Below are positions 21,498 to 30,465 of a stretch of DNA of 64,000 nucleotides, piece by piece. The position numbers and the translations under genes were made by a program. The stretch covers positions 1,054,001 to 1,118,000 of the forward strand of contig NZ_JAKGCT010000004.1 of assembly GCF_022230885.1 (NCBI RefSeq). The letters run 5' to 3'. The DNA is from Paenalcaligenes niemegkensis. GTDB taxonomy: Bacteria; Pseudomonadota; Gammaproteobacteria; Burkholderiales; Burkholderiaceae_B. The first letter of the stretch is position 1; each line of letters starts with the position of its first letter. The notes beneath the pieces were generated by a model that saw only the letters and a program-made list of their open reading frames with translations, ran no database searches and had not been told where the DNA came from.

Positions 21498-21516
21498 GAT
21501 AATCATTCTCATTAGC
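21498..21516 (-). promoter_or_regulatory. Fur-box-like operator upstream of the DUF2325 gene
   Basis: GATAATCATTCTCATTAGC matches the classical 19-bp Fur consensus at 15 of 19 positions by hand count. It is centred about 42 bp upstream of the DUF2325 start codon, where a repressor would cover a promoter. The match is seen in sequence; binding by Fur is inferred. Confidence 0.65.
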
Positions 21517-21586
21517 GTTGTCAATCAACTTCTTTGTATAAATATATGACGATTGTATTCAACCTCGTTACGCGGCATATTTTGCT

Positions 21587-21618
21587 AAAAATAAAGCCCA
21601 GCCTGAACGCAGCTGGGC
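21587..21618 (-). terminator. Rho-independent terminator after cysB
   Basis: GCCCAGC (21596-21602) pairs with GCTGGGC (21612-21618), loop 9 nt. On the minus strand the stem is followed by a T-rich tract (21587-21595). It lies about 60 bp downstream of the cysB stop. Confidence 0.75.
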
Positions 21619-21678
21619 ATCATCTTAAAGAGAGGTTATCACTCTCTGGTACTGCCATGCTGGAGAAAGCGAGCCAGC

Positions 21679-22623
21679 TTAACCAGGCTCGCTATCCAGA
21701 GCCTCTTGCACGACTTCGCGGGTTAAGTCTGAAGCCAGCATTTCAAGCAACACATAGACGTAATCACGCAGGAAAGTACCCTGCTTGATAGCCACACGTG
21801 TCTGATGGGTTCCGAACAGGTGTCCGGCGGACAAACCGACCAGGCCTTTGTCTCGACGCGGATCAAAAGCTACCCCAGCAATAATACCAATGCCCAGACC
21901 TACATCGACGTAGGTTTTTATCACGTCGGCATCGATAGCCTCAAGCACGATATCTGGCGTAACCCCCGCTCCCTCAAAAGCTTCATCGATAGACTTGCGG
22001 CCTGAAAAGGCCTGATCGTAGGTAACGATAGAGTATTCAGCCAGCTGCTCCAGGCTGATATTCTTGGCCGCCTGAGTCTGCAGCTCGGCCAGAGGATGAT
22101 CTGGACGCACCACGATCGTGTGTTGCCATTCATAGACTGGCAAGGCAACCAGACCCGGGGTCTGCGCCAAAGTCTCGGTGGCGATCGCTACGTCGGCCTG
22201 CTCATGTAATACCATCTGTGCCAGCTGTGGAGGATTACCTTCAGCCAGCGACATATGCACTTTTGGAAAACGTTTACGAAACTCGGGGATTACCTTGGGT
22301 AATAAATAGCGTGCCTGTGCATGAGTGCACGCAATGACCAATGAACCTTCATCATTTTTGGCAAAATCATCGCTAACCCGTTTCAAGTTATCGACTTCGC
22401 GCATGATACGATCAATGACTTCGGCAACCGCTACCCCCGGACGCGTAAGACCCTTAATGCGTTTACCGTGACGCTCAAAAATCTTGATACCGAGTTCGTC
22501 CTCGAGCTCGATGATGGCTTTGGAAACGCCCGGCTGCGAAGTAAAAAGTGAACGAGCTGCTTCGGTTAAATTATAGTTGCGACGAATAGTCTCGCGCACA
22601 AATCGGAATTGCTGAAGATTCAT
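21679..22623 (-). CDS. cysB: LysR-type sulfur-assimilation regulator CysB
   Basis: Transcription factor controlling cysteine synthesis and sulfate assimilation, responding to O- or N-acetylserine. 314 residues. The N-terminal helix-turn-helix (MNLQQFRFVRETIRRNYNL, AARSLFTSQPGVSKAI) and the effector domain (VIACTHAQARYLLP, YEWQHTIVVRPDHPL, GLGIGIIAGVAFD) are CysB-specific rather than generic LysR. AAGGGG precedes the start. Three copies of GCTATATA cluster in the 70 bp upstream, possibly autoregulatory. A terminator follows at 21587-21618. Confidence 0.93.
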   Translation of the reverse strand: MNLQQFRFVRETIRRNYNLTEAARSLFTSQPGVSKAIIELEDELGIKIFERHGKRIKGLTRPGVAVAEVIDRIMREVDNLKRVSDDFAKNDEGSLVIACTHAQARYLLPKVIPEFRKRFPKVHMSLAEGNPPQLAQMVLHEQADVAIATETLAQTPGLVALPVYEWQHTIVVRPDHPLAELQTQAAKNISLEQLAEYSIVTYDQAFSGRKSIDEAFEGAGVTPDIVLEAIDADVIKTYVDVGLGIGIIAGVAFDPRRDKGLVGLSAGHLFGTHQTRVAIKQGTFLRDYVYVLLEMLASDLTREVVQEALDSEPG

Positions 22624-22691
22624 ATATAGCCCCTTGTAGAATCCGATTATATGGAATAAGAAAGGCGCTATATATTCTATTTGGCTATATA
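22623..22691 (-). promoter_or_regulatory. Repeated GCTATATA elements upstream of cysB
   Basis: GCTATATA occurs at 22667-22674 and 22684-22691 as direct repeats 17 bp apart. It occurs inverted at 22623-22630, overlapping the cysB ribosome-binding region. A TATAAT (minus strand) lies between them. The arrangement suggests an autoregulatory site; which protein binds is inference. Confidence 0.4.
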
Positions 22692-22780
22692 CATAGAAAG
22701 ATCAAAGCTAAGCCATAGGTGTGCGCATCAAAATGCTATCTGAGCACAGGCCCTGACAAGTCATGGCCGGGTTATTCTTT

Positions 22781-23887
22781 CTAGTGTTTTAGCGGTTGAG
22801 GCGCCTTGATACGCATCTTATGCCATAACATGCCAAACATGAGACCGGCAAAAGCCGCATGTACCAGCCAGATTCCAATTGAAAAACGCAAATCTCCGTT
22901 GGAAATCCAACCGCGCGACAAATTAATAAGGTTCATATATAACAGGGCGAGCAGCCCTGCCATCAGCATATTTCCGGATTTTCCGATACGAGGATTCACT
23001 GCCCCCAAGGGAATGGCCAGCAACGCCAGATTCAGTGCCGCAACAGGTAAAGCAGAGCGCCACATCAACTGCGCAAATGCCTGATCCGTACCATCACTTA
23101 ATAATTGGGGACTAGGCCGTGCCTTAATCTGCTGCTCGGCCTGTAGCCGTATTTGTTCGGCAGACCCCTGATCGTCCCGGCTTTCAAGGCGTACACCGTA
23201 GCGTTCGAAATCAGTAATACGGAACAAGGGACTTTGTGGCTTCATGTCGTAACGATGCCCTTCGCTAAGAACCAGAAAACGATCACCATTCTCTTCGGTT
23301 TCCACATGTGCACTTTGGGCTGTTATCACGCTAAACCACTGGGGATCTATGACCCGGGCGACCACATTGCCGAGCTCATCGCCCTCTTCTGTAGGTTCTT
23401 CGGTAAAGAATACACGAGCTCCTTCCTCGACCTCGACAAATTGTCCGGCTGTTACTTTACTGAGGTCGGAACGCAATTCGTATCGTTGGCGATATTCGGA
23501 TATCTGGCGATACGCCCATGGCGACGCAAAGAAGGTCAAAAGCGCAATAATAATAGCCACTGGAATGGCACAGCGCAGAATTGGCGAAATCCAACTGCGC
23601 AAAGACAAGCCACTGGCAAACCAGACCACCATCTCGGAATCACGAAAACTACGGGTAACGGTAGTTAATACTGCAATAAACAGAGAAACGGATAGAATAA
23701 CCGGTAAGGCGGTAATTGTTGAGAACAATGCCATACCCATAACAACGTCCGCGCCAATACTGCCATTGGCCGCTTCACCCACCAGGCGCACCAGCAATAC
23801 ACTCAACCATACAATGAGTAAAGTGGAAAGAACCACCCCTGCATGACTGAGAATTTCGGATACAACGCTACGTTTAAATAGAGACAT
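22781..23887 (-). CDS. lptF: LPS export ABC transporter permease LptF
   Basis: Inner-membrane permease of the LptBFGC machine that extracts lipopolysaccharide for transport to the outer membrane. 368 residues with three N-terminal helices (about 13-33, 50-80, 95-120) and three C-terminal helices (about 275-355). They flank a periplasmic beta-jellyroll domain with QFVEVEEGARVFFTE and HVETEENGDRFLVLSEG. The N-terminus MSLFKRSVVSEILSHAG is typical of betaproteobacterial LptF. lptG is not adjacent downstream, where cysB follows after 157 bp. It is divergent from pepA across 51 bp, as is common. Confidence 0.93.
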   Translation of the reverse strand: MSLFKRSVVSEILSHAGVVLSTLLIVWLSVLLVRLVGEAANGSIGADVVMGMALFSTITALPVILSVSLFIAVLTTVTRSFRDSEMVVWFASGLSLRSWISPILRCAIPVAIIIALLTFFASPWAYRQISEYRQRYELRSDLSKVTAGQFVEVEEGARVFFTEEPTEEGDELGNVVARVIDPQWFSVITAQSAHVETEENGDRFLVLSEGHRYDMKPQSPLFRITDFERYGVRLESRDDQGSAEQIRLQAEQQIKARPSPQLLSDGTDQAFAQLMWRSALPVAALNLALLAIPLGAVNPRIGKSGNMLMAGLLALLYMNLINLSRGWISNGDLRFSIGIWLVHAAFAGLMFGMLWHKMRIKAPQPLKH

Positions 23888-23938
23888 GAGATAATAGGCA
23901 AGTTAACGAGTTATCGCCTGCATTAATAGGAAAATCGT

Positions 23939-25432
23939 ATGGAATTTAGCACACAAACCTCGGCCTCTTTGCATCAAATTAAGACTGCAGCTGTGGCCGT
24001 GGGGGTATTTAGTAACAACGTCTTGTCCCCCGCTGCCGACATGATTGATCGTGCCAGCGACGGAGCTATTCGTATTGCCTTAAAAAGTGAGTTTAACGCC
24101 AAGGCCGGCTCGCACCTGGTATTACGAAATTTAACGGGCGTCAAAGCCGAGCGCATTGTGCTGGTGGGGCTGGGCGAACAAGAGAAATACACTGCCCGTG
24201 TTCATGCTACCGCTGAAAACTGCTTTGCTCAGTACTGCATTCAGGCAAACCTTAAAGAAGCCGTATCGGCACTCGGCAGCATTGATTGCAGCGGCACCAC
24301 CTTGCGCCAGCGCAGCAAGGCTGCAGCCCAGGCTGTCATATCAAATACCTACAGATTTGACGCTACCCTAAGCAAAAAAGCCGACCCTATTGCCCTTAAG
24401 AAATTCGCCATATGGACTTCCCGCACTCAGTCCAGCGAAGCTAAAGAGGGTTTGCAAGAAGGCGCAGCGATTGCAAAGGGTTCCAATTTTACCCGTTTAC
24501 TGGCAGACCTGCCGCCAAACATTTGTACACCTACCTATTTGGCCGATGAGGCCAAGAAGCTGGCCAAACAATACCCGAGCCTGAAGGTCGAAGTATTACA
24601 GCGCAAGCAAATGGAAGCCTTGAAAATGGGTTCCTTCCTCTCGGTAGCCAAAGGTTCAGAGCAGCCACCTGTTTTCATTATCTTTACACACAAGCCCGCT
24701 AAGAAATCGTCCGACAATGACGGCCCTATCGTTCTGGTTGGCAAGGGTCTTACCTTCGACGCCGGTGGTATTTCTCTAAAACCCGCTGCCAACATGGATG
24801 AAATGAAATACGACATGGGCGGCGCTGCCAGCGTATTTGGTACCATGCTGGCCATTTCAGAACTCGAACTAGATCGAGAAGTTATCGGCCTGGTCGCCTC
24901 TTGCGAAAACCTCCCCAGCGGATCGGCGAACAAGCCAGGCGATGTCGTCACAAGCATGGCTGGAAAAACCATTGAGATTCTTAACACCGATGCCGAAGGC
25001 CGTCTGGTACTGTGCGATGCACTAACCTACGCAGAGCGCTTCAAGCCCTCTGCCGTCATCGATATGGCAACCCTGACCGGAGCTTGCGTCGTCGCGCTGG
25101 GTCACGTTAATACGGGCTTATTCAGCCCGGACGATGCCTTGGCCGAAGACTTGCTGCAAGCAGCTCGCTCCAGTGGCGATGGCGTTTGGCGTATGCCGCT
25201 CGATGACCAGTACCAAGAGCAGCTACGCTCAAATTTTGCCGATATCGCCAATATCGGTGGTCCTGCTGCCGGTGCCGTTACGGCGGCTTGCTTTTTACAG
25301 CGCTTTACCTCGGCTTACCGCTGGGCTCACCTCGACATAGCAGGTACAGCATGGCGCAGTGGCAAAGATAAAGGAGCAACCGGAAGGCCTGTTCCATTAT
25401 TGGTAGAGTTCTTGCTCAAGCAAAGTCATTAA
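23939..25432 (+). CDS. pepA: Leucyl (cytosol) aminopeptidase, M17 family
   Basis: Broad-specificity dizinc/dimanganese aminopeptidase; in E. coli it also binds DNA. 497 residues. Metal-binding and catalytic signatures are complete: VGKGLTFDAGGISLKPA, MDEMKYDMGGAASV and the family signature NTDAEGRLVLCDAL. The C-terminus has HLDIAGTAWRSG. holC begins 3 bp after the stop, the usual pepA-holC pairing. Divergent from lptF. Confidence 0.97.
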   Translation: MEFSTQTSASLHQIKTAAVAVGVFSNNVLSPAADMIDRASDGAIRIALKSEFNAKAGSHLVLRNLTGVKAERIVLVGLGEQEKYTARVHATAENCFAQYCIQANLKEAVSALGSIDCSGTTLRQRSKAAAQAVISNTYRFDATLSKKADPIALKKFAIWTSRTQSSEAKEGLQEGAAIAKGSNFTRLLADLPPNICTPTYLADEAKKLAKQYPSLKVEVLQRKQMEALKMGSFLSVAKGSEQPPVFIIFTHKPAKKSSDNDGPIVLVGKGLTFDAGGISLKPAANMDEMKYDMGGAASVFGTMLAISELELDREVIGLVASCENLPSGSANKPGDVVTSMAGKTIEILNTDAEGRLVLCDALTYAERFKPSAVIDMATLTGACVVALGHVNTGLFSPDDALAEDLLQAARSSGDGVWRMPLDDQYQEQLRSNFADIANIGGPAAGAVTAACFLQRFTSAYRWAHLDIAGTAWRSGKDKGATGRPVPLLVEFLLKQSH

Positions 25433-25434
25433 GC

Positions 25435-25872
25435 ATGGGACGCGTCGACTTTGCATTTGGCGCGCCTGATCGCTTGCGTACTGCGTGTGATGTGGTACGC
25501 AAGCAATACTTAGGCGGGCGTCGCCTTATTATTTATATAGATGACGCCCGGCAGTTATCGCGCTTTGATCATTTGCTTTGGGGTTTCGAGCCGACCGCGT
25601 TCGTCCCGCATGTGCGGGCAGACGATAGCCTGGCCTCAAGTACTCCTATAGTGCTGTGCCAGCGGGATCCCGATCCCAAGCTCAGCCTGGCGGGAAAAGA
25701 ACCCGCATGGCTACTGAATTTGTCATCTGTCTATCCACCGAACGCCGATCGCTTTGAACGTATTCTCGAAATAGTTTCACAAGACGCTGACGATCGTGAA
25801 GCAGCACGGAACCGCTGGCGACAATATCAATCTAACGGTCATGAAGTACGCGCACATCAGTTGGCAAGTTAA
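25435..25872 (+). CDS. holC: DNA polymerase III subunit chi
   Basis: Clamp-loader accessory subunit that links the replisome to SSB. 145 residues, family-typical. FAFGAPDRLRTACDVVRKQY at the start, IYIDDARQLSRFDHLLWGF in the middle and a VYPPNADRFERILEIVS segment toward the end match HolC. It begins 3 bp after pepA and is probably cotranscribed with it. Confidence 0.93.
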   Translation: MGRVDFAFGAPDRLRTACDVVRKQYLGGRRLIIYIDDARQLSRFDHLLWGFEPTAFVPHVRADDSLASSTPIVLCQRDPDPKLSLAGKEPAWLLNLSSVYPPNADRFERILEIVSQDADDREAARNRWRQYQSNGHEVRAHQLAS

Positions 25873-25941
25873 AAACAATTTGCTTGTTCAGCTTGTTGTC
25901 AGTTAATCTTACTCTTATTAATCTGCGTTGAAGGATGCATC

Positions 25942-26652
25942 ATGAGCGACTTTCGTCATTCAAGCCTGCCTGAGCATTCCGGCTCAATAGGCAAACAATC
26001 TCAACTTGCGCAAAACCGAGTTTTGCGCAATACCTACTTACTGCTTGCCGTTTCAATGATTCCCACTGTTCTGGGCGCCATGGTCGGTTTGCGTACAGGC
26101 ATCAATCAAGCCATGGGCGCAAGCCCCGGCATGAGCATCATGCTATTTTTGGTAGGTGCTTTTGGCTTGATGTTCTTAATCGAGCGTAACAAGAACAGCT
26201 CACTAGGCGTAGCGCTGCTCCTGGCTTTCACCTTCTTTATGGGTGTTATGCTTTCACGCATGCTGGGCTTTGTGCTGGGCATGAATAACGGTTCGCAACT
26301 GATTATGCTAGCCTTTGGCGGCACCGGGGCCGTATTCGCAACCATGGCTACCGTAGCCTCTACCGCAAAGCGCGACTTCAGCGGTATGCAGAAATTTCTG
26401 CTCACCGGCGTAGTCATCATCATTGTGGCTGCCATCGCAAATATCTTTTTGCAGATGCCGGCCTTGATGCTGACGGTATCCGTTCTTGCTATCGCGATTT
26501 TCTCGGCATTTTTGCTAGTAGACCTGCAACGCATCATGCGTGGTGGTGAAACCAACTACATCACAGCCACTCTTGGTGTCTACCTTAGTGTCTACAACAT
26601 CTTCAGCAATTTATTGATGTTGCTCGGCATTTTTGGCGGCAATAGCGACTAA
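25942..26652 (+). CDS. BAX inhibitor-1/YccA-like membrane protein
   Basis: 236 residues with seven predicted membrane helices after a polar N-terminus (1-25). AQNRVLRNTYLLLAVSMIPT, LAFGGTGAVFATMATVAS and LLVDLQRIMRGGETNYITA are typical of the Bax inhibitor-1/YccA family; YccA modulates FtsH protease in E. coli. Its specific role here is unknown. It is monocistronic-looking, followed by a terminator. Confidence 0.92.
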   Translation: MSDFRHSSLPEHSGSIGKQSQLAQNRVLRNTYLLLAVSMIPTVLGAMVGLRTGINQAMGASPGMSIMLFLVGAFGLMFLIERNKNSSLGVALLLAFTFFMGVMLSRMLGFVLGMNNGSQLIMLAFGGTGAVFATMATVASTAKRDFSGMQKFLLTGVVIIIVAAIANIFLQMPALMLTVSVLAIAIFSAFLLVDLQRIMRGGETNYITATLGVYLSVYNIFSNLLMLLGIFGGNSD

Positions 26653-26670
26653 ACACGTTTTCAGCCGAAA

Positions 26671-26711
26671 AAACGCCCCGGTTAATTTTTTACTGACCGG
26701 AGCGTTTTTTT
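26671..26711. terminator. Bidirectional terminator between the BAX-inhibitor-like gene and the RarD-like gene
   Basis: ACGC and CCGGT (26673-26682) pair with ACCGG and GCGT (26696-26705) with one mismatch, followed by T7 on the plus strand. It separates two converging genes and its T-run overlaps the RarD-like stop codon. Confidence 0.7.
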
Positions 26712-27606
26712 ATCTATTACCTTTAGCAGCGCTTTTTCGCCATGCAATAAAGCCCTCAGTGGCCACCAGCAGCACCGCTATCCAAATAGGAATATAGGTA
26801 AACCAGTCGTGTGCCTGCACCGGCTCACCTAGCAGCAGGAAGGCAACCCAGAACAAAAGAACAGGCTCTACATAACCCAGTATACCGAACAAGCCCAAAG
26901 GCAATAAACGGCTGGCTGTCAAATAACCCAATAATGCAGCCGAACTAATGATTCCGAACAGCAGCACTTTCCAATACAAGCTCCAGTTTTCGCCGAACTG
27001 CTGCACAAAGGAAACCTCCTGGCTCAGCAAGATATACGCTGCAGGTATAAGCAAAAATCCGAAATCAAAAAACAGTGATGTCAGGGAGCCTACGTTAAGG
27101 AAACGGCGCAGCACAAAATACGGTGGATAGCCAAACACCACCAAAGCCGTTGCCCATGAAAACGAATAGCTTTGAAGTAGCTCGTGCAAGACCCCCAAAC
27201 TTGCGAAAGTCACAGCTATCCATTGCATGGTGCTAAGCTTTTCTTTATAGATCAGCCGACCAGCCAAAACCATCATTAACGGAAGCAAGAAATAGCCCAT
27301 CGAAACGTCTAGAGCCTTTTGATGCAGAGGCGCCCAAACGAATAACCACAACTGCACGCCAAACAGCACTGAGCAAGCCAGCTGCAATAACAGATAACGA
27401 AAGTCGCGCAGCATACGCTTAAGTACAAGCAGGACCTCAGACCAGCGCTTCAACCGCGTAATCACCAGCGCCAGGGCAGGAACGCCCAAAACCACCCGCC
27501 ACGCAAATATTTCTGTGCCTTCCAGAGGTTTAAGCAAAGTTGCGTAGTAATACAATACTGCAAACAATACCGATGCACCGACCGAAAGGCCAATACCTTT
27601 TCTCAT
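26710..27606 (-). CDS. RarD-like EamA-family transporter
   Basis: 298 residues with about ten membrane helices. The N-terminus RKGIGLSVGASVLFAVLYYY, FAWRVVLGVPALAL, the QLWLFVWAPLHQKALDVSMGY stretch and the C-terminal GILGYVEPVLLFWVAFLLLG place it in the RarD subgroup of the DMT superfamily. RarD in E. coli is linked to chloramphenicol sensitivity, but substrates are not established. Its start overlaps the stop of the PIN-domain gene by one base, so it is the last gene of the rnc-era-recO chain. Confidence 0.88.
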   Translation of the reverse strand: MRKGIGLSVGASVLFAVLYYYATLLKPLEGTEIFAWRVVLGVPALALVITRLKRWSEVLLVLKRMLRDFRYLLLQLACSVLFGVQLWLFVWAPLHQKALDVSMGYFLLPLMMVLAGRLIYKEKLSTMQWIAVTFASLGVLHELLQSYSFSWATALVVFGYPPYFVLRRFLNVGSLTSLFFDFGFLLIPAAYILLSQEVSFVQQFGENWSLYWKVLLFGIISSAALLGYLTASRLLPLGLFGILGYVEPVLLFWVAFLLLGEPVQAHDWFTYIPIWIAVLLVATEGFIAWRKSAAKGNR

Positions 27607-28241
27607 TATTTACCTTCAGAAAGAAGCCGACGCTGATAGCTGCGGTTCAAACAGAACAAGCGCTCACGCTTGAGCAGCTCCTCGACGGTAAGCGGGGGCT
27701 TATCAGGGGCTTTCAGCGCCCCGGGCATATCTGCCAGCAGCCGCATCATGACGGGAGCGTCGCGGCCCGCTAAGATGCCATCCAGGAACGCATCCAGCAG
27801 TAACAGAGAAAGCCCCAGCCGTTTTAATTCGGAACGATTAAAATCTTTAACGTTTTTAGTCAATATATGTACATTGCACCCAGGAAACGCGACTTGCGCA
27901 GCACGGGCTGCGGCAATCACGTGCCAGTCTTTAGGGTCGCTGTATTTAAGCCCCACCTTATACGTCTGCACATCAGCCTGATCGGCGAGCGGAAACTCAT
28001 GCTGCCAATCGCTCCAGTCTTTGTGCAAGTCGCTGACCGGAACTTGCCACAGCCTTGACGCATTGCGTGCCCACTCATCTCCGATGATGGCACTCCAGGC
28101 GGGCATGAATATACCTTCACGAGCCAGGCCCAGGCAAAGATGACGCAGTACATTGGAAATCAGGACACAGGCATCCAGCACCAGCACCAAGCCAGGCGCT
28201 TCGCGACTGCCGCTTGAAGAGTAGGCAGACACCGGTGCCAT
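27606..28241 (-). CDS. PIN-domain protein, putative nuclease
   Basis: 211 residues. The N-terminal part matches the PIN fold (VapC-like Mg-dependent RNases). VLVLDACVLISNVLRH gives Asp23, IIGDEWARN gives Glu56, SDPKDWHVIAAARAA gives Asp105 and ILTKNVKDFNRS gives Asp133, so the acidic quartet appears complete. About 70 residues follow that I do not recognise. No small antitoxin gene is adjacent. Its ATG overlaps the recO TAA (TAATG) and its own stop overlaps the RarD-like start, so it is translated within the era-recO transcript rather than as a toxin-antitoxin pair. Target unknown. Confidence 0.75.
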   Translation of the reverse strand: MAPVSAYSSSGSREAPGLVLVLDACVLISNVLRHLCLGLAREGIFMPAWSAIIGDEWARNASRLWQVPVSDLHKDWSDWQHEFPLADQADVQTYKVGLKYSDPKDWHVIAAARAAQVAFPGCNVHILTKNVKDFNRSELKRLGLSLLLLDAFLDGILAGRDAPVMMRLLADMPGALKAPDKPPLTVEELLKRERLFCLNRSYQRRLLSEGK

Positions 28242-28828
28242 TAAAATTGCTGTAAATCCATCAGTACATCACGAGTACGTAATGGCCGTCCCAAATGGTG
28301 ATCAAGACGCTCTCGGAGCAAGGTGCGCAAATAAGGCTCTAGGTCCGGGTCGCTAAAGTCAGGCGTCTCGTGATCCAGACCGTAACCAATCTGCTGAAGC
28401 AATATCCATTCGAAGCGCCTTAACGCCATCGGAGCGCTGCGAGGGTCATCCACCAATTGCTGAAGCGTCAGCTCATAAGCCTCAAAAAGCAAAGGATGAG
28501 GGTCTTCACGTGGCAACAGGCGCAACAGCAATTCGTTCATGTACCAGCCTGACATCATGGCTCGGCCTGCGAGCGGGTGAATACCAGCACATTCTGCCTG
28601 AGTGAGCGTCTTGACTTCATTCATCCCTGTCCAGCCCAGTGCCAGGGGCTGAAAGACCGACAGTACTGGTTTTAGTGCGGAGTGAGGCCTTTTTGCCCCC
28701 TTGGCTACCAAAGGGAGACAACCATAATCTTTACTGAAGACCTGAATCACCAACGAGGTTTCGCGCCAGGGACTGAAATGAAGTACATAAGCGCGTTCGT
28801 TGTGTACTCGTTGACGCCTTCTACTCAT
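28241..28828 (-). CDS. recO: DNA repair protein RecO, short form
   Basis: Mediator that loads RecA onto SSB-coated single-stranded DNA in the RecFOR pathway. The OB-fold N-terminus is clear (RVHNERAYVLHFSPWRETSL, VFSKDYGCLPLVAKGAKR), followed by the helical domain (YMNELLLRLLPREDPHPLLF, LRRFEWILLQQIGYGLD). At 195 residues it is shorter than E. coli RecO (242): the stretch that normally lies between the GYGLD helix and the final helices is nearly absent, with no sign of frameshift. The start is ATG 28828, overlapping the era stop by 8 bases; a longer frame to 28948 runs inside era. Confidence 0.88.
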   Translation of the reverse strand: MSRRRQRVHNERAYVLHFSPWRETSLVIQVFSKDYGCLPLVAKGAKRPHSALKPVLSVFQPLALGWTGMNEVKTLTQAECAGIHPLAGRAMMSGWYMNELLLRLLPREDPHPLLFEAYELTLQQLVDDPRSAPMALRRFEWILLQQIGYGLDHETPDFSDPDLEPYLRTLLRERLDHHLGRPLRTRDVLMDLQQF

Positions 28829-29710
28829 ACCCCAGCTCGCGCAGCGATGCGTCGCGATCAGACCACCCTTTGCGAACTTTAATGTAGACGTCCAAGAAGA
28901 TCTGCTTCTCAAGCATGCGTTCGATATCTTGACGTGCTTCGGAGGCAATACGCTTCATATGCTCTCCACCGGCACCTAGCAATATAGGACGATGGCTGTC
29001 TCGTTCGACCAGCACACATGCTGCGATACGCGCGCCCTGTTCGTTTTCTTCCCATTCCTCGATCATGACCGTACAGCTGTAAGGCAGTTCGTCACCAACG
29101 AGACGAAAGATCTTTTCACGAATAAGCTCGGCGGCAATAAAGCGCATCGATCGGTCAGTTAATGTGTCGGCCTCGAACATGGCTTCGCCCACAGGCAGGC
29201 ACTTCGCGATCTCATCGAGCAAGACGTCAAGTTGCATGTCGCGGGCGGCACTGAGGGGAATGACAGAATCATATTCGTATTCCTGACTGAGCTTGGCAAT
29301 AAAAGGAAGCAAATCACTTTTATCTTTAAAAAGGTCTATTTTGTTGATAACCAAAATAGAGTGCCCTTTTTAGGAAGCAACGGCAATAATTGCGCATCGC
29401 CTTCGGTCCATTTTCCCGCCTCGACAACGTGTACAACCACATCGACATCGGCCAGCGTCTGAGTCACCACACGATTCATCATGCGATTCATGGCACCACC
29501 ATGACGGGTCTGGAAGCCGGGTGTGTCAACAAAGACAAACTGCTCATGGTCACGTGTCAACACACTATGAATGCGGTGGCGGGTAGTCTGGGCTTTACGT
29601 GAAACGATGGAGACTTTGGAGCCGACCAGCGCATTGGTCAGCGTAGACTTACCCACATTCGGGCGTCCCACCACGGCCACAAAACCGCAACGAAATTCTT
29701 CCTGGCTCAT
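28821..29710 (-). pseudogene. era: GTPase Era (frameshifted in this sequence, probably a base-call error)
   Basis: GTPase needed for 16S rRNA maturation and 30S assembly. The N-terminal frame has the G1 motif [22 protein letters not shown] (G2) and FVDTPGFQ (G3). The C-terminal frame has NKIDLFKDK (G4) and the KH domain with LGAGGEHMKRIASEARQDIE. The break is at the T5 run 29367-29371 (A5 on the coding strand). One added A gives [14 protein letters not shown] and 296 residues, family length. Start ATG 29710 overlaps the rnc stop by 4 bases with AGGAG upstream. Era is usually essential, so a homopolymer undercall is the likely cause. Confidence 0.9.
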
Positions 29711-30465
29711 TTGTTCTCCTGATTTACTGCAACGGGTAAGCTGAGCTGCGGCTGCCGCTGACGACGGGACTGTCGTGACGCTCGCACGGGAAACTGGGTA
29801 GTTAGCAATTCGATAGCCTGCAGCGCTGCTGCCTGCTCGGCCGCCCGGCGGCCATTGCCGCTGGCCTGAACAGTGATATCGAGTTTTTCGATACGGCATT
29901 CGACATCAAAGACCTGACTATGCGCAGCACCATGTGTTGCAATAACGATATAAAGAGGTAAATCCAGTCGCCGGCCCTGCAGCATTTCCTGTAATAGCGT
30001 TTTGGGATCTTTGCCCAAGGTCTTGGGATCTACATCAACCAATAAAGGGTCAAACTGGCGCGCCACCACAGATTCAGCTGACTCGAAACCACCATCCAGA
30101 TAAACCGCGCCAAAAACGGCCTCTAAAGCATCTGCCAAAATAGATGGCCGCTTGAAGCCACCACTTTTAAGCTCACCTTCGCCGAGTCGCAGATAGTCTG
30201 ACAACGCCATGCGTTGAGCGATATCGGCCAGCGTAGCCTGTTTTACCAGGTTGGCTCTGAGACGCGACAAATCGCCTTCGTCCACACGGACAAAACGCTT
30301 GTACAGCAGCGAAGCCACCACGAAGTTCAATACTGAATCACCTAAAAACTCAAGACGTTCGTTATGCTGAGAACTGTGGCTACGATGGGTAATAGCTTGC
30401 TCCAGCAATGCCGGATTCTGAAACTGGTAGCCGATTACCTGTTCGAGTTTTTTCAAGCGCGACAT
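29707..30465 (-). CDS. rnc: Ribonuclease III
   Basis: Double-strand-specific endoribonuclease for rRNA and mRNA processing. 252 residues. The catalytic domain carries [17 protein letters not shown] (signature with metal-binding acids) and the second acidic site in [17 protein letters not shown]. The C-terminal dsRNA-binding domain (about 155-225) is followed by a basic tail rich in Arg/Gln. Its start is 1 bp from the lepB stop and its end overlaps era, so lepB-rnc-era-recO are coupled. Confidence 0.97.
   Translation of the reverse strand: MSRLKKLEQVIGYQFQNPALLEQAITHRSHSSQHNERLEFLGDSVLNFVVASLLYKRFVRVDEGDLSRLRANLVKQATLADIAQRMALSDYLRLGEGELKSGGFKRPSILADALEAVFGAVYLDGGFESAESVVARQFDPLLVDVDPKTLGKDPKTLLQEMLQGRRLDLPLYIVIATHGAAHSQVFDVECRIEKLDITVQASGNGRRAAEQAAALQAIELLTTQFPVRASRQSRRQRQPQLSLPVAVNQENK

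Noticed and set aside
21534..21788. 84-codon plus-strand frame between the DUF2325 gene and cysB
   Set aside because: It runs through the cysB terminator and into the cysB coding region; no family features.
27606..28241. VapBC-type toxin-antitoxin module
   Set aside because: No small antitoxin frame is adjacent; the PIN gene overlaps recO and a transporter gene instead.
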